9,587 bases of DNA. It comes from JBARCX01 sp049794535. Lineage in GTDB: Bacteria > Pseudomonadota > Gammaproteobacteria > Xanthomonadales > Rhodanobacteraceae. How positions within the stretch are numbered: the first letter of the stretch is position 1; every line of letters begins with the position of its first letter. The translations under genes and the position numbers were made by a program. The notes below the pieces were generated by a model, which was not told where the DNA came from, ran no database searches, and saw only the letters and a program-made list of their open reading frames with translations. Of the stretch, positions 1-7,389 are shown piece by piece. The stretch is from positions 1 to 9,587 of the forward strand of contig JBARCX010000296.1 in NCBI GenBank assembly GCA_049794535.1, given 5' to 3'.

Positions 1-1
1 C

Positions 2-412
2 AAGCAGGTGATCCCGCCGCCGCAGCCGCCGCCTCCGGCGCCGCCGCCGGCAGTCGAGGAGGCGTCGAACAATGCAGTGGCAGCACAGCCGCCGGCTCCG
101 CCTGCGCCGCCTGCTCCACCGCAGGACATCACCGCCAGCCAGGATCTGAGTTACAACAATCAGATCAAGCCAAGCTATCCGCCGCAGGCATTGCGCCAGC
201 GTCATGAAGGCACGGTTACGTTGCTGGTGTTGGTGGCCATTGACGGCTCGGTTAAGGACGTCAAGGTGGAACAGTCCAGCGGTTACCGCGAGCTGGATCG
301 TGCGGCCATGGATGCTGTTCGCCGGTGGCGTTTCAATGCAGAAACAAAGAACGGTAAAAAGGTTGAAGGCTACGCTCGCGTTCCTGTCAACTTCTCTCTC
401 AATCAGCTGTAA
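2..412 (+). CDS. tonB: TonB energy transducer, C-terminal part (5' end outside window)
   Basis: TonB spans the periplasm and passes proton-motive energy from ExbB/ExbD to TonB-dependent outer-membrane receptors for siderophores, vitamin B12 or sugars. The reading frame is open to the left edge, so the cytoplasmic tip and the N-terminal membrane anchor are missing. The GTG at 8 is probably an internal valine. What remains is a proline-rich spacer of about 40 residues made of PPPAPPP and PPAPPAPP tracts. It is followed by the TonB C-terminal fold: IKPSYPPQAL, then GTVTLLVLVAIDGSVKDVKV, the SSGYRELDRAA core, and RRWRF ending in VPVNFSL. The stop is 48 bp before exbB, consistent with one operon. 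The spacer lacks obvious Glu-Pro/Lys-Pro repeats of the enterobacterial type. Family assignment is firm. Which of possibly several tonB paralogues it is rests on the exbB-exbD neighbours. Confidence 0.93.
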   Translation, partial: KQVIPPPQPPPPAPPPAVEEASNNAVAAQPPAPPAPPAPPQDITASQDLSYNNQIKPSYPPQALRQRHEGTVTLLVLVAIDGSVKDVKVEQSSGYRELDRAAMDAVRRWRFNAETKNGKKVEGYARVPVNFSLNQL

Positions 413-460
413 TTCCCATTACAGTTACAGTTCACGCTTGACTTCCCAAGGGTAGCGTTT

Positions 461-1237
461 ATGTTCCAACAGACCTCTGCTCCGTCCGATGCCGCCCAGG
501 CTCTGGGTGGCAACGCCAACGCCGAAGCCATGAAGCACATGGGTTTTGGTGACCTCGTCCACAACCTCGATTTCCTTGGTTGGACCGTCCTCGTCGTGCT
601 GGTGGTGATGTCCGTATCCTCGTGGTACTTCATCGTTGCCAATGCGATCCGCAACTCGATGGTCCGCAGCCGCGCCGACAAGGTCATCAACGGTTTCTGG
701 AACAACAGTTCCACGCAGGACGCTATCCGTGAGCTGGAAGCTCAGCCCCGCGGCGAACCATTCTCGAAGATCGCACTCGATGCCGCTTCGGCTGTTGCGC
801 ATCACCAGCAGGCTTCGTCCGGCGCCGGTCGTCTGGCTGAGTCGCTGAGCCGTTCGGAATTCATCGATCGCGCCCTGCGTCAGGCCGTGGATCGTGAGAG
901 CCTGCGTCTGGAAGGTGGTATGACCCTGCTTGCTACGGTTGGCTCTGCAGCGCCGTTCGTCGGTCTGCTCGGTACCGTGTGGGGCATCTACAACGCGTTG
1001 ATCGGCATTGCTGCTGCTGGTAACGCGTCGATGGAAGCCGTGGCTGGCCCGGTGGGTGAAGCTCTGATCATGACCGCTTTCGGTCTGTTCACCGCAATCC
1101 CGGCCGTGTTCGCGTACAACTTCTACACCCGTTCGAACCGCCTGACCTACGCCCGCTTTGACGAGTTCGCGCATGACCTGCACGACTTCTTCGCCACCGG
1201 CGCTCGCGTCGAAGGCGCTGCGCCGGGCAACAAGTGA
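461..1237 (+). CDS. exbB: ExbB, TonB-system proton channel subunit
   Basis: ExbB is the inner-membrane scaffold of the TonB-ExbB-ExbD complex. It forms a pentameric channel around ExbD and converts proton flow into TonB movement. The 258-residue product has the MotA/TolQ/ExbB layout: a short N-terminal periplasmic part, TM1 at about 40-60, a cytoplasmic domain at about 61-150, then TM2 (about 155-178) and TM3 (about 198-220). The conserved GSAAPFVGLLGTVWGI segment at 161-176 and GPVGEALIMTAFGLFTAIPAV at 196-215 are the family signature. Length is normal for ExbB. The ATG at 461 has AAGGG at 448-452 as a plausible ribosome binding site. It lies between tonB and exbD1 with short gaps, so it is almost certainly cotranscribed. 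TolQ is the main alternative, but two ExbD genes and TonB beside it favour ExbB. Confidence 0.95.
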   Translation: MFQQTSAPSDAAQALGGNANAEAMKHMGFGDLVHNLDFLGWTVLVVLVVMSVSSWYFIVANAIRNSMVRSRADKVINGFWNNSSTQDAIRELEAQPRGEPFSKIALDAASAVAHHQQASSGAGRLAESLSRSEFIDRALRQAVDRESLRLEGGMTLLATVGSAAPFVGLLGTVWGIYNALIGIAAAGNASMEAVAGPVGEALIMTAFGLFTAIPAVFAYNFYTRSNRLTYARFDEFAHDLHDFFATGARVEGAAPGNK

Positions 1238-1248
1238 GGGATTGACCC

Positions 1249-1662
1249 ATGTCGATGAGTACCGGGGGCAGTTCCGGCGGCCCGATGTCAGAGATCAACG
1301 TCACGCCGCTGGTCGACGTGATGCTGGTTCTGCTGATCATCTTCATGATTACGGCGCCGCTGATGTCGCACCGGATCACGGTGACGCTGCCCACGGCGAA
1401 TCCTAAGACCACGGACACAGAGCACGTGGAACCGATGGATCTCGCCGTTAAAGACGATGGCACCATGTACCTCAACGACGCCGAAGTGACCGAGGCCGAG
1501 CTCAAGGCAGCTTTCGCAGTGGCGGCTAACAAGTCGCCACAGCCGGAGTTGCAGATCCGCGCAGCCAAGGACACCGAGTACAAGATCGTGCGTAAGGTCC
1601 TCGGCAATGCCAAGGATGCAGGCATGGTCCATGTCGGCTTCATGACCACGGGCAAGGAGTAA
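1249..1662 (+). CDS. exbD1: ExbD1, TonB-system proton-conducting subunit
   Basis: ExbD carries the proton-binding aspartate of the ExbB/ExbD motor. The 137-residue protein has a short cytoplasmic N-terminus (MSMSTGGSSGGPMSEINVTP), one membrane helix VDVMLVLLIIFMITAP with the essential aspartate at D23 (equivalent to Asp25 of E. coli ExbD), and a periplasmic domain of about 100 residues ending in GFMTTGKE. The ribosome binding site GAGGGA at 1236-1241 overlaps the exbB stop codon, which suggests translational coupling. It is the first of two adjacent exbD paralogues. The N-terminal 40 residues are nearly identical between the two, while the periplasmic domains differ much more. The symbol follows Xanthomonas campestris usage. 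Family is certain, and the functional split between copies is inferred from that species. Confidence 0.94.
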   Translation: MSMSTGGSSGGPMSEINVTPLVDVMLVLLIIFMITAPLMSHRITVTLPTANPKTTDTEHVEPMDLAVKDDGTMYLNDAEVTEAELKAAFAVAANKSPQPELQIRAAKDTEYKIVRKVLGNAKDAGMVHVGFMTTGKE

Positions 1663-1667
1663 ACACC

Positions 1668-2096
1668 ATGTCCATGAGCACAGGTGGTGGTAAAGGGCCG
1701 ATGGCTGAAATCAACGTGACGCCGCTCGTCGACGTGATGTTGGTTCTTCTGATCATCTTCATGATCACGGCACCGATCCTGACCCACAAAATCAAGATCG
1801 ATCTGCCGCAGCCGAACCCGAACGTGGTGCAACCAGATAATCCGCCGGAACCCGTGCGTCTGAAGATCGACGCGTCCGGTGCGTTTTACTGGAATGACAC
1901 CCCGGTCGATGAGCTTGGCCTCAAAGCCCAGCTCGCGGTGATCGGTAGCCAGAGCGATGCGGCTAAGCAGCCGGAAATCCAGATCGATGCATCTGACAGC
2001 GTGGCTTATGAATATGTGGCCCGCGTATTGGCTGATGCCAAGAGCTACAACTTGACCAAGATCGGCTTTACCGACAGCGCCGAAAGCGGCAACTGA
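1668..2096 (+). CDS. exbD2: ExbD2, second ExbD paralogue
   Basis: A 142-residue ExbD/TolR-family protein directly after exbD1, five bases beyond its stop. The ribosome binding site AAGGAG at 1654-1659 runs into the exbD1 stop. Same layout: Gly/Ser/Met-rich cytoplasmic start, membrane helix with catalytic aspartate D22 in NVTPLVDVMLVLLIIFMITAP, then a periplasmic domain with the motifs KIDLPQPNPNVV and EIQIDAS. The proline/asparagine-rich segment after the helix is more extended than in the first copy. In X. campestris the second exbD of this cluster is reported to be dispensable for iron uptake but needed for host-related phenotypes. Whether that applies here cannot be seen from sequence. Last gene of the operon: an intrinsic terminator follows 44 bp downstream. 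Confidence 0.93.
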   Translation: MSMSTGGGKGPMAEINVTPLVDVMLVLLIIFMITAPILTHKIKIDLPQPNPNVVQPDNPPEPVRLKIDASGAFYWNDTPVDELGLKAQLAVIGSQSDAAKQPEIQIDASDSVAYEYVARVLADAKSYNLTKIGFTDSAESGN

Positions 2097-2140
2097 TAGA
2101 TAGCGGTCTGTTTCAAAACGGTCTGTTCATAGCGTTACCC

Positions 2141-2172
2141 ACAGAACCCCCGCCTAGTGCGGGGGTTTCTGT
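2141..2172 (+). terminator. Intrinsic terminator of the tonB-exbB-exbD1-exbD2 operon
   Basis: A strong hairpin: CCCCCGC (2147-2153) pairs with GCGGGGG (2159-2165) around the loop CTAGT. The stem extends outward through ACAGAA with TTTCTGT, with one bulged T. A short T-rich tail (TTTCTGTTTGT) overlaps the 3' arm. It sits 44 bp after the exbD2 stop and before the end of the convergent pdxJ gene, so it ends plus-strand transcription. The T-tract is modest, but the GC-rich stem is convincing. Confidence 0.85.
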
Positions 2173-2234
2173 TTGTGCCTGCCACTAGTTGAATGACACT
2201 TCAAAAGGCAATGGATCAAAAGTGATGCGCAATA

Positions 2235-2252
2235 TGGACGTCTAAACGTCCA
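2235..2252 (-). terminator. Possible terminator of the minus-strand PPTase-pdxJ unit
   Basis: A perfect 7-bp inverted repeat TGGACGT/ACGTCCA with a 4-base loop, 6 bases past the pdxJ stop codon on the minus strand. It is placed where a terminator for pdxJ is expected. However, no real T-run follows directly (the next minus-strand bases are TATTGCG, with TTTT only later). It could be a weak terminator or an mRNA 3'-end stabilising hairpin. Confidence 0.4.
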
Positions 2253-2258
2253 GCAGGG

Positions 2259-3002
2259 TCAACGCAAGATCTGTAGATATTTGCGCACGGTAGTCGACAA
2301 TCCCTCGTATAACGCTTCGCCGATTAATGCGTGCCCAATCGACACCTCAGCCAGACCAGGGATGGCCACCCGGAATGTTCCCAAGTTGGCTTGACTCAAA
2401 TCGTGCCCCGCATTTACGGCTAATCCCGCCTGCTGCGCACGGCGCGCGGTATCCGCACATAAGGTGAGTTGCTCCCCGGCATTACCTGCAGAAAAAGCCT
2501 CCGCGTAGGGCCCGGTATAGATCTCGATGCGTTGTACACCCATAGCGACAGCGTGCTCGAAGCCGTTGCTATCGGCATCCACAAACAGACTCACCCGGCA
2601 ACCCAGTTCACGCAGTTCGGCGACTAATGGGCGCAAACGTTCACTATCCCGTTGCAAGTCGAAACCATGATCGGATGTGATTTGGCCATCACCATCAGGT
2701 ACCAGGGTTACCTGTGTAGGGCGAACTTCACGCGCCAATGCGATCAAACCAGGATAGTCGCCGCGTGCAGCAGCAAACGGATTTCCCTCAATGTTGTATT
2801 CCACACGACCACGCAGCATGGCGGCGAGTGCGCGCACATCGTTAGGGCGTACATGGCGCAAATCGGGTCGTGGATGCACGGTGATACCGCCACAACCGGC
2901 CTCGATACAAGTTTGTGCAGCGCGGGTGATATCCGGTTCATCGCCACCGCGGGAATTGCGTAATACAGCGATCTTGTTGAGATTGACGCTAAGCAGGGTC
3001 AT
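2259..3002 (-). CDS. pdxJ: Pyridoxine 5'-phosphate synthase PdxJ
   Basis: PdxJ condenses 1-deoxyxylulose 5-phosphate with 3-amino-2-oxopropyl phosphate to make pyridoxine 5'-phosphate, the last ring-forming step of the DXP-dependent vitamin B6 pathway in the cytoplasm. The 247-residue product is normal length for this TIM barrel. Recognisable elements: SVNLNKIAVLRNSRGG (5-20), GITVHPRPDLRHVR (39-52, with H43, R45 and H50), NIEG with E72, VTLVPD (98-103), VSLFVDAD (137-144), IEIYTG (159-164), VNAGHDL with H200, and SIGHALIGEAL (221-231). The motifs follow the variant form with TVHPRPD and NIEG that I associate with Bacteroidetes and xanthomonads, rather than the E. coli form. The ATG at 3002 lacks a clear Shine-Dalgarno. 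It begins 47 bp after the PPTase stop on the same strand, so the two are probably cotranscribed. It is convergent with the exb operon. Confidence 0.94.
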   Translation of the reverse strand: MTLLSVNLNKIAVLRNSRGGDEPDITRAAQTCIEAGCGGITVHPRPDLRHVRPNDVRALAAMLRGRVEYNIEGNPFAAARGDYPGLIALAREVRPTQVTLVPDGDGQITSDHGFDLQRDSERLRPLVAELRELGCRVSLFVDADSNGFEHAVAMGVQRIEIYTGPYAEAFSAGNAGEQLTLCADTARRAQQAGLAVNAGHDLSQANLGTFRVAIPGLAEVSIGHALIGEALYEGLSTTVRKYLQILR

Positions 3003-3049
3003 GGCAGTTAACAGATGGCATGTTACGTGGGCCGTTCACAGTGCGCCGT

Positions 3050-3691
3050 TCAATCCTCGGCGACAAGTGTCCAGTAGCGGATTTGTTGCGGTGCGCCGCG
3101 CCATGCCAGCGTTGCAACATGCCCAGCATCAAAGGAGAGGCGATGCACCTGCCATTGAGCGACATCGTCGCCATCCAGCCAGAGTAGATGAGGCTCTGCT
3201 GGAGGCACGGAAAACCGTAAGCGCTGCAGTCCAAATGCCAGGCCACGGCCGAGAGCCTTGAGAACCGCTTCCTTGGCCGTCCACAGCTCGAGGAACGCCG
3301 CATCGCGTTGTGCTGGCTCAAGCGCGGCCAACGCCGTCGCTTCTTCGGTGCAAAAGAAACGCTCTGCAATTTCGATCGCGCGCGGACGTGCACGTAACCA
3401 CTCAAGATCAATGCCCGGCACCACGCCACGAGCGATGGCCAGTACAGCCTGGTCGCCACTGTGCGACCAATTGAATGCCAGAACCTCATGCGTTGAGGCC
3501 AATGCCGGCCGACCGTGTTCGCCATCGACCAGTACGATGTGCTCTGCTGGCAGGCCCAGGTATGCCCCAAGCAGGTTAAGCAAGGGCGCCCGCCCCTGCT
3601 CGCGCTTGTAGCTAAAGCGCCACACGTGAATCTCGTCATCGCGCAGGTGCTCTGCTACTTTCGCAGGAGTCTGGCCGTCCGTTGTCTGCAT
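3050..3691 (-). CDS. 4'-phosphopantetheinyl transferase, Sfp type
   Basis: This enzyme moves the phosphopantetheine arm of coenzyme A onto a conserved serine of carrier proteins (fatty-acid ACP, or polyketide/peptide synthetase carriers). The 213-residue product has the family motifs in order: FNWSHSG (about 73-79), GIDLE (93-97) with the magnesium-binding aspartate D95, FFCTEE (112-117), and ELWTAKEAVLKALGRGL (135-151) with K140 and E141. The tandem half-domain size of about 210-240 residues is typical of Sfp/EntD/HetI-like enzymes, not of the approximately 125-residue AcpS. I chose the ATG at 3691. The frame stays open to 3763, but that extension would run into the divergent kinase start region and looks unlike protein. 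No good Shine-Dalgarno is seen for either start. It lies upstream of pdxJ in a likely two-gene unit. Family is firm; the carrier-protein substrate is unknown. Confidence 0.9.
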   Translation of the reverse strand: MQTTDGQTPAKVAEHLRDDEIHVWRFSYKREQGRAPLLNLLGAYLGLPAEHIVLVDGEHGRPALASTHEVLAFNWSHSGDQAVLAIARGVVPGIDLEWLRARPRAIEIAERFFCTEEATALAALEPAQRDAAFLELWTAKEAVLKALGRGLAFGLQRLRFSVPPAEPHLLWLDGDDVAQWQVHRLSFDAGHVATLAWRGAPQQIRYWTLVAED

Positions 3692-3753
3692 GTGTGCATG
3701 CTGCCGGACGAGTAGTGTTATGCACAAGCCGCCGGGATGCGGAACACCGCTAC

Positions 3754-3759
3754 GGGAGA
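3754..3759 (+). promoter_or_regulatory. Ribosome binding site fixing a GTG start for the hybrid kinase
   Basis: GGGAGA at 3754-3759 lies 8 bases before the GTG at 3768. The open frame extends upstream to an ATG at 3690, but that region would encode a Cys/Pro-rich 26-residue stretch without a Shine-Dalgarno. It also overlaps the start of the divergent PPTase gene. Starting at GTG gives VIAGWLLLLVSLLYVGLLF, a membrane helix at the very N-terminus, as is usual for symporter-type kinases. Confidence 0.7.
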
Positions 3760-3767
3760 ACATTCGC

Positions 3768-6700
3768 GTGATCGCCGGCTGGCTACTGCTGCTCGTCTCG
3801 CTGCTCTATGTAGGGCTACTATTCGTGGTGGCGTGGGTGGGTGATCGCCGGCCGTTGTATCCCCGTCAACCGCGTCTGCGACCGATCGTGTACGCACTGG
3901 CATTGGCCGTGTATTGCTCGTCGTGGACGTTTTACGGTGCCGTAGGCACCGCAGCGCGAGATGGTTTTAGCTACCTGCCGATCTACCTGGGTCCGATACT
4001 GCTGTTCGTCTTCGGTTACGGCTTGCTGCAACGTTTGGTACGTGTAGCCGGGCAGCGCAACATCACCTCGATTGCGGATTTCATCGGCGCGCGATTCGGC
4101 AAATCACACGGGCTTGCCGCGTTGGTGGCGATCATCGCAGTCACCGCCGTGGTGCCGTACATCGCACTGCAGTTCAAGGCTGTGGCGATGTCGTTCAGCG
4201 TGCTCGACGGCAGTGCGATGGACGCGCCATTGCTGATGTCGACGAAGATGTTGTCTACCGACACCGCGCTATGGTGCGCGTTATTGCTGGCGGGATTCGC
4301 CATTCTGTTCGGTACGCGCAGCATCGATGCTAGCGAACACCACCACGGCCTGATGCTGGCCATTGCGTTGGAATCGCTCATCAAGTTATTAGTCTTCGTC
4401 GTATTGGCCGGTTATGCGTTATGGAAAGGGCCAGGGTTGGCCGCAACATTACAGTTGCCAATCCACTACGCCGCCAATGGCACATCACCAGGTTTCTTCG
4501 CACAAACCCTGCTCGCCTTCCTGGCAATGTTCTGCCTACCACGGCAATTCCAGGTGGGCGTAGTGGAATGCGAAGATCCACATGACCTCTCGCGTGCCCG
4601 CTGGACCTTCCCGTTGTACATGGTGGTCATCAGCCTCGCGGTGTTACCCATCGTCGCGGCAGGCATGCATCTGCCGCTGGTTCGCGATGGCTCAGCGGAT
4701 GCATGGCTGCTCAATCTGCCGCTGGCTCATGGCGACCATGGCATAGCGGTACTGGCGTTTATCGGCGGGTTTTCCGCCGCTACCGGCATGGTTATCGTAG
4801 CCGCCGTTGCGCTGTCGACGATGATCAGCAACGACCTTGTCATGCCGGCATTGCTGCGCATGCATTGGTTACGGCTGGAACAGCGCAGCGATCTATCGCA
4901 GCTGGTGTTGCGCGTGCGCAGAGTGGCCATCGTATTGCTGGCGTTGATGGCCTATGCGTACTACCGCATAGCTGCCGATGTGCAGAATCTCGCGGCAACG
5001 GGTCTGCTCGCATTTGCCGCCGTGGCGCAATTCGCACCAGCCATCGTTGCCGCGTTGTACTGGCGTGGTGCAAGCAGGCGCGGCGTGATGATCGGCCTGT
5101 CCAGTGGCTTCGCCGTGTGGATCTACACCCTGCTTCTCCCCGCTGTAAGCCGCTCTGGCCAGTGGTTGTCGGAAGGGCCATGGGGCATCAGCTGGTTACG
5201 CCCGCAGGCGCTGTTTCACCTCAGTGGCTGGGACCCGGTGATGCACAGCACGTTCTGGTCGCTGCTGGTCAACATCGGCTGCCTGGTGTTCGTCTCGCTG
5301 CGTTGGCGGCCGAGCCTGGAAGAGCGCATACATGCAGCGATGTTCATCGATCCATTCGCAGCCAATACACAGGGAATGGGCGACTGGCGCGGCCGCGTAT
5401 CCGTGGCCGATCTGCACACCATCGCCGAACGCATCGTCGGCGAGCGCAGCACACAGCGCGCATTTGATGACTACAGCCAGCGACGTGGCAAGCCGCTGCA
5501 ACCCAGTGAAGCGGCCGACCGCGCATTGATCCAACACACCGAACGCCTGCTCGCCGGTGCCGTGGGTGCCGCCAGTGCACGCCGCATCCTGATGGGCATG
5601 CTGTCCGGCTCAGGCCTCGATATTGCCGAAGCCATGGCCTTGATGGATGAGGCTTCGCAGGAATTGCGCTTCAACCGTGAACTGCTTTCCACCACGCTCG
5701 AAAACGTATCGCAGGGCATCAGCGTGATCGATGCGCAAATGCGCCTGGTCGCCTGGAACCGCCGTTACCTGGAGTTATTTGGCTATCCGGATGGCATGGT
5801 TTACGTCGGCGTACCCGTCGCCGATCTGATCCGTTGGAACGCCGAGCATGGCGAATGCGGGCCCGGTGAAGTCGAAGCGCATGTTGCCAAGCGCATCGGC
5901 CATATGCGTGCCGGTTCTGCACATCTCTTCCAGCGCATCCGCCCGGATGGAAGCACCATCGAAATGCGCGGTCGTGCGCTGCCCGGCGGTGGCTACGTCA
6001 CCACCTACTCCGATGTCACCGCCTACAAACACGCCGAGCGCGCGTTGATCGAAGCCAACGAAACGCTCGAACAACGCGTCGATCAACGCACCGCCGAACT
6101 CAGCGAAGCATTGGCGGCCACGGCACAAGCACGACGCACCGCCGAGGCAGCCAACGTCTCAAAAACGCGCTTCCTCGCTGCCGCCAGTCACGATCTGCTG
6201 CAACCACTCAATGCGGCAAGGCTGTTCACCTCTGCATTGCGACAGCACCCCGGGTTGGATGCCGAAGCGGGTCAACTTGCCGAGCGTATCGATGCCTCGT
6301 TCCGCGCTGCTGAAGATCTACTCGATGCACTACTCGATACGTCGCGCCTCGATACCGGCAGCTACCGGCCCGATATCACGCAATTCGCGCTGGCCGATCT
6401 ATTCGATTCACTGCGCGCGCAATTCGCCGTCGTTGCCGAGCAACGCGGCCTTTGTTTGCGTGTAGTGCCAACCAAGCTCGGCGTACGCAGCGATCCGCAA
6501 TTACTGCGACGCATCCTGCAGAACTTCCTATCCAATGCCTTGCGCTACACCCGCGCCGGTGGCCTATTACTCGGTGCGCGTCGCGATGGCACGCATGTAC
6601 GCATCGAAGTATGGGATACCGGCCCGGGCATCGCCGCCGAGCAACAGGCGCGCATCTTCGGCGAGTTCCAGCGACTGGATCGGCCTTCACCGTGGGGCGA

Positions 6701-7265
6701 GAAAGGTCTCGGCCTGGGCCTGTCGATTTGCGAGCGCATCGCCAACATCCTCGATCACCGACTCAGTCTGCATTCGCGTGAATATCACGGCAGTTGTTTC
6801 GCCGTCACCGCACCGCGTGCAGTGGCCGAACCGCGGCCGATGCGCGCCGTACAAAGCAGCGGATCACACGAACAACTACCGCTCACCGTGTTATGTCTCG
6901 ACGACGATGCCGCCATCCTCGACGGCATGCGTGCACTCCTGCAACGCTGGGGTGTCGATTGCCGCACAGCGCTGGATGTGGAACAGGCGAAAGCCGAATT
7001 GCAGCGTGGCCCGATCGATCTGATCCTCGCCGACTATCACCTCACCGACGACGTCGATGGCCTGCAGGCATTGCAACAGCTGCGCGGATTCTTTCCGCAG
7101 CTACCACCTGCCGCCATGATCACGGCAGACGGCAGCAGTGAATTGAAACAGCGTGCGCGCGTGCTCGGTTATCCGTTGCTGCACAAACCAGTGAAACCGG
7201 CAGCACTACGTGCGCTACTTACCGCATTGCTACGCAAACAGGCGGATAAGAGCGCGAGTGCGTAG
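3768..7265 (+). CDS. Hybrid sensor histidine kinase with sodium/solute-symporter-like sensor domain (CrbS/MxtR-like)
   Basis: A 1165-residue inner-membrane kinase. Residues about 2-515 form an SLC5/SSS-type transporter domain with some 12-13 hydrophobic helices; family-like segments include NITSIADFIGARFG, RSIDASEHHHGLMLAIALES and VVECEDPHDLSRARW. A soluble linker is followed by a PAS_7-type domain (about 645-754, ENVSQGISVIDAQMRLVAWN) and a coiled coil (about 759-795). HisKA follows, with phospho-acceptor H808 in ASHDLLQPLNAARLF. The HATPase domain has N-box N923, G1 DTGPG at 950-954 and G2 GLGLGLS at 980-986. The C-terminal receiver (about 1039-1156) has the acidic pocket DDD at 1045-1047, phospho-acceptor D1089, T1119 and K1140. 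All catalytic residues are present. The order matches CrbS (Vibrio) and MxtR (Pseudomonas), which control acetate or acetoin metabolism. CbrA has a similar front end but no receiver. No response-regulator gene is nearby, so the partner and signal are unknown. Whether the symporter part transports anything is not visible. Confidence 0.88.
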   Translation: MIAGWLLLLVSLLYVGLLFVVAWVGDRRPLYPRQPRLRPIVYALALAVYCSSWTFYGAVGTAARDGFSYLPIYLGPILLFVFGYGLLQRLVRVAGQRNITSIADFIGARFGKSHGLAALVAIIAVTAVVPYIALQFKAVAMSFSVLDGSAMDAPLLMSTKMLSTDTALWCALLLAGFAILFGTRSIDASEHHHGLMLAIALESLIKLLVFVVLAGYALWKGPGLAATLQLPIHYAANGTSPGFFAQTLLAFLAMFCLPRQFQVGVVECEDPHDLSRARWTFPLYMVVISLAVLPIVAAGMHLPLVRDGSADAWLLNLPLAHGDHGIAVLAFIGGFSAATGMVIVAAVALSTMISNDLVMPALLRMHWLRLEQRSDLSQLVLRVRRVAIVLLALMAYAYYRIAADVQNLAATGLLAFAAVAQFAPAIVAALYWRGASRRGVMIGLSSGFAVWIYTLLLPAVSRSGQWLSEGPWGISWLRPQALFHLSGWDPVMHSTFWSLLVNIGCLVFVSLRWRPSLEERIHAAMFIDPFAANTQGMGDWRGRVSVADLHTIAERIVGERSTQRAFDDYSQRRGKPLQPSEAADRALIQHTERLLAGAVGAASARRILMGMLSGSGLDIAEAMALMDEASQELRFNRELLSTTLENVSQGISVIDAQMRLVAWNRRYLELFGYPDGMVYVGVPVADLIRWNAEHGECGPGEVEAHVAKRIGHMRAGSAHLFQRIRPDGSTIEMRGRALPGGGYVTTYSDVTAYKHAERALIEANETLEQRVDQRTAELSEALAATAQARRTAEAANVSKTRFLAAASHDLLQPLNAARLFTSALRQHPGLDAEAGQLAERIDASFRAAEDLLDALLDTSRLDTGSYRPDITQFALADLFDSLRAQFAVVAEQRGLCLRVVPTKLGVRSDPQLLRRILQNFLSNALRYTRAGGLLLGARRDGTHVRIEVWDTGPGIAAEQQARIFGEFQRLDRPSPWGEKGLGLGLSICERIANILDHRLSLHSREYHGSCFAVTAPRAVAEPRPMRAVQSSGSHEQLPLTVLCLDDDAAILDGMRALLQRWGVDCRTALDVEQAKAELQRGPIDLILADYHLTDDVDGLQALQQLRGFFPQLPPAAMITADGSSELKQRARVLGYPLLHKPVKPAALRALLTALLRKQADKSASA

Positions 7266-7389
7266 TCGTTCCGATGTAAGTACTGCGCATCACCATACGC
7301 CACTGCCAATTTAGCCAATACGCACGCATCAATATGCTGGCTGTAAACAGTTCAGCGCAGCCGGAACATCGACATCTAGCTCGCTGGAC

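Noticed and set aside
425..1183. Long open frame (252 codons) on the minus strand opposite exbB
   Set aside because: It lies fully antisense to a confidently assigned exbB, has a low-complexity His/Arg-rich translation with no family resemblance, and is explained by GC-rich codon structure.
2104..2127. Short direct repeat CGGTCTGTT in the exbD2 3' region
   Set aside because: Two copies of 9 bases with no larger structure; probably chance.
3692..3763. N-terminal extension of the PPTase to 3763
   Set aside because: The extra 24 residues do not resemble the family N-terminus, and the segment lies in the divergent promoter region. The ATG at 3691 gives a normal-length Sfp-type enzyme.
3690..3767. 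Upstream extension of the kinase to the ATG at 3690
   Set aside because: It would add a Cys/Pro-rich peptide ahead of the first membrane helix, has no Shine-Dalgarno and overlaps the divergent PPTase start. The GTG at 3768 has GGGAGA at good spacing.
3768..5312. Reading the symporter-like domain as a separate sodium/proline transporter gene
   Set aside because: The frame runs without a stop into PAS, kinase and receiver domains, as in the known transporter-fused sensor kinases.
4703..5467. 254-codon plus-strand frame inside the hybrid kinase gene
   Set aside because: Out-of-frame shadow of the kinase; the translation is rich in Arg, Ala, His and Cys without domains, while the kinase frame is continuous with recognisable motifs.
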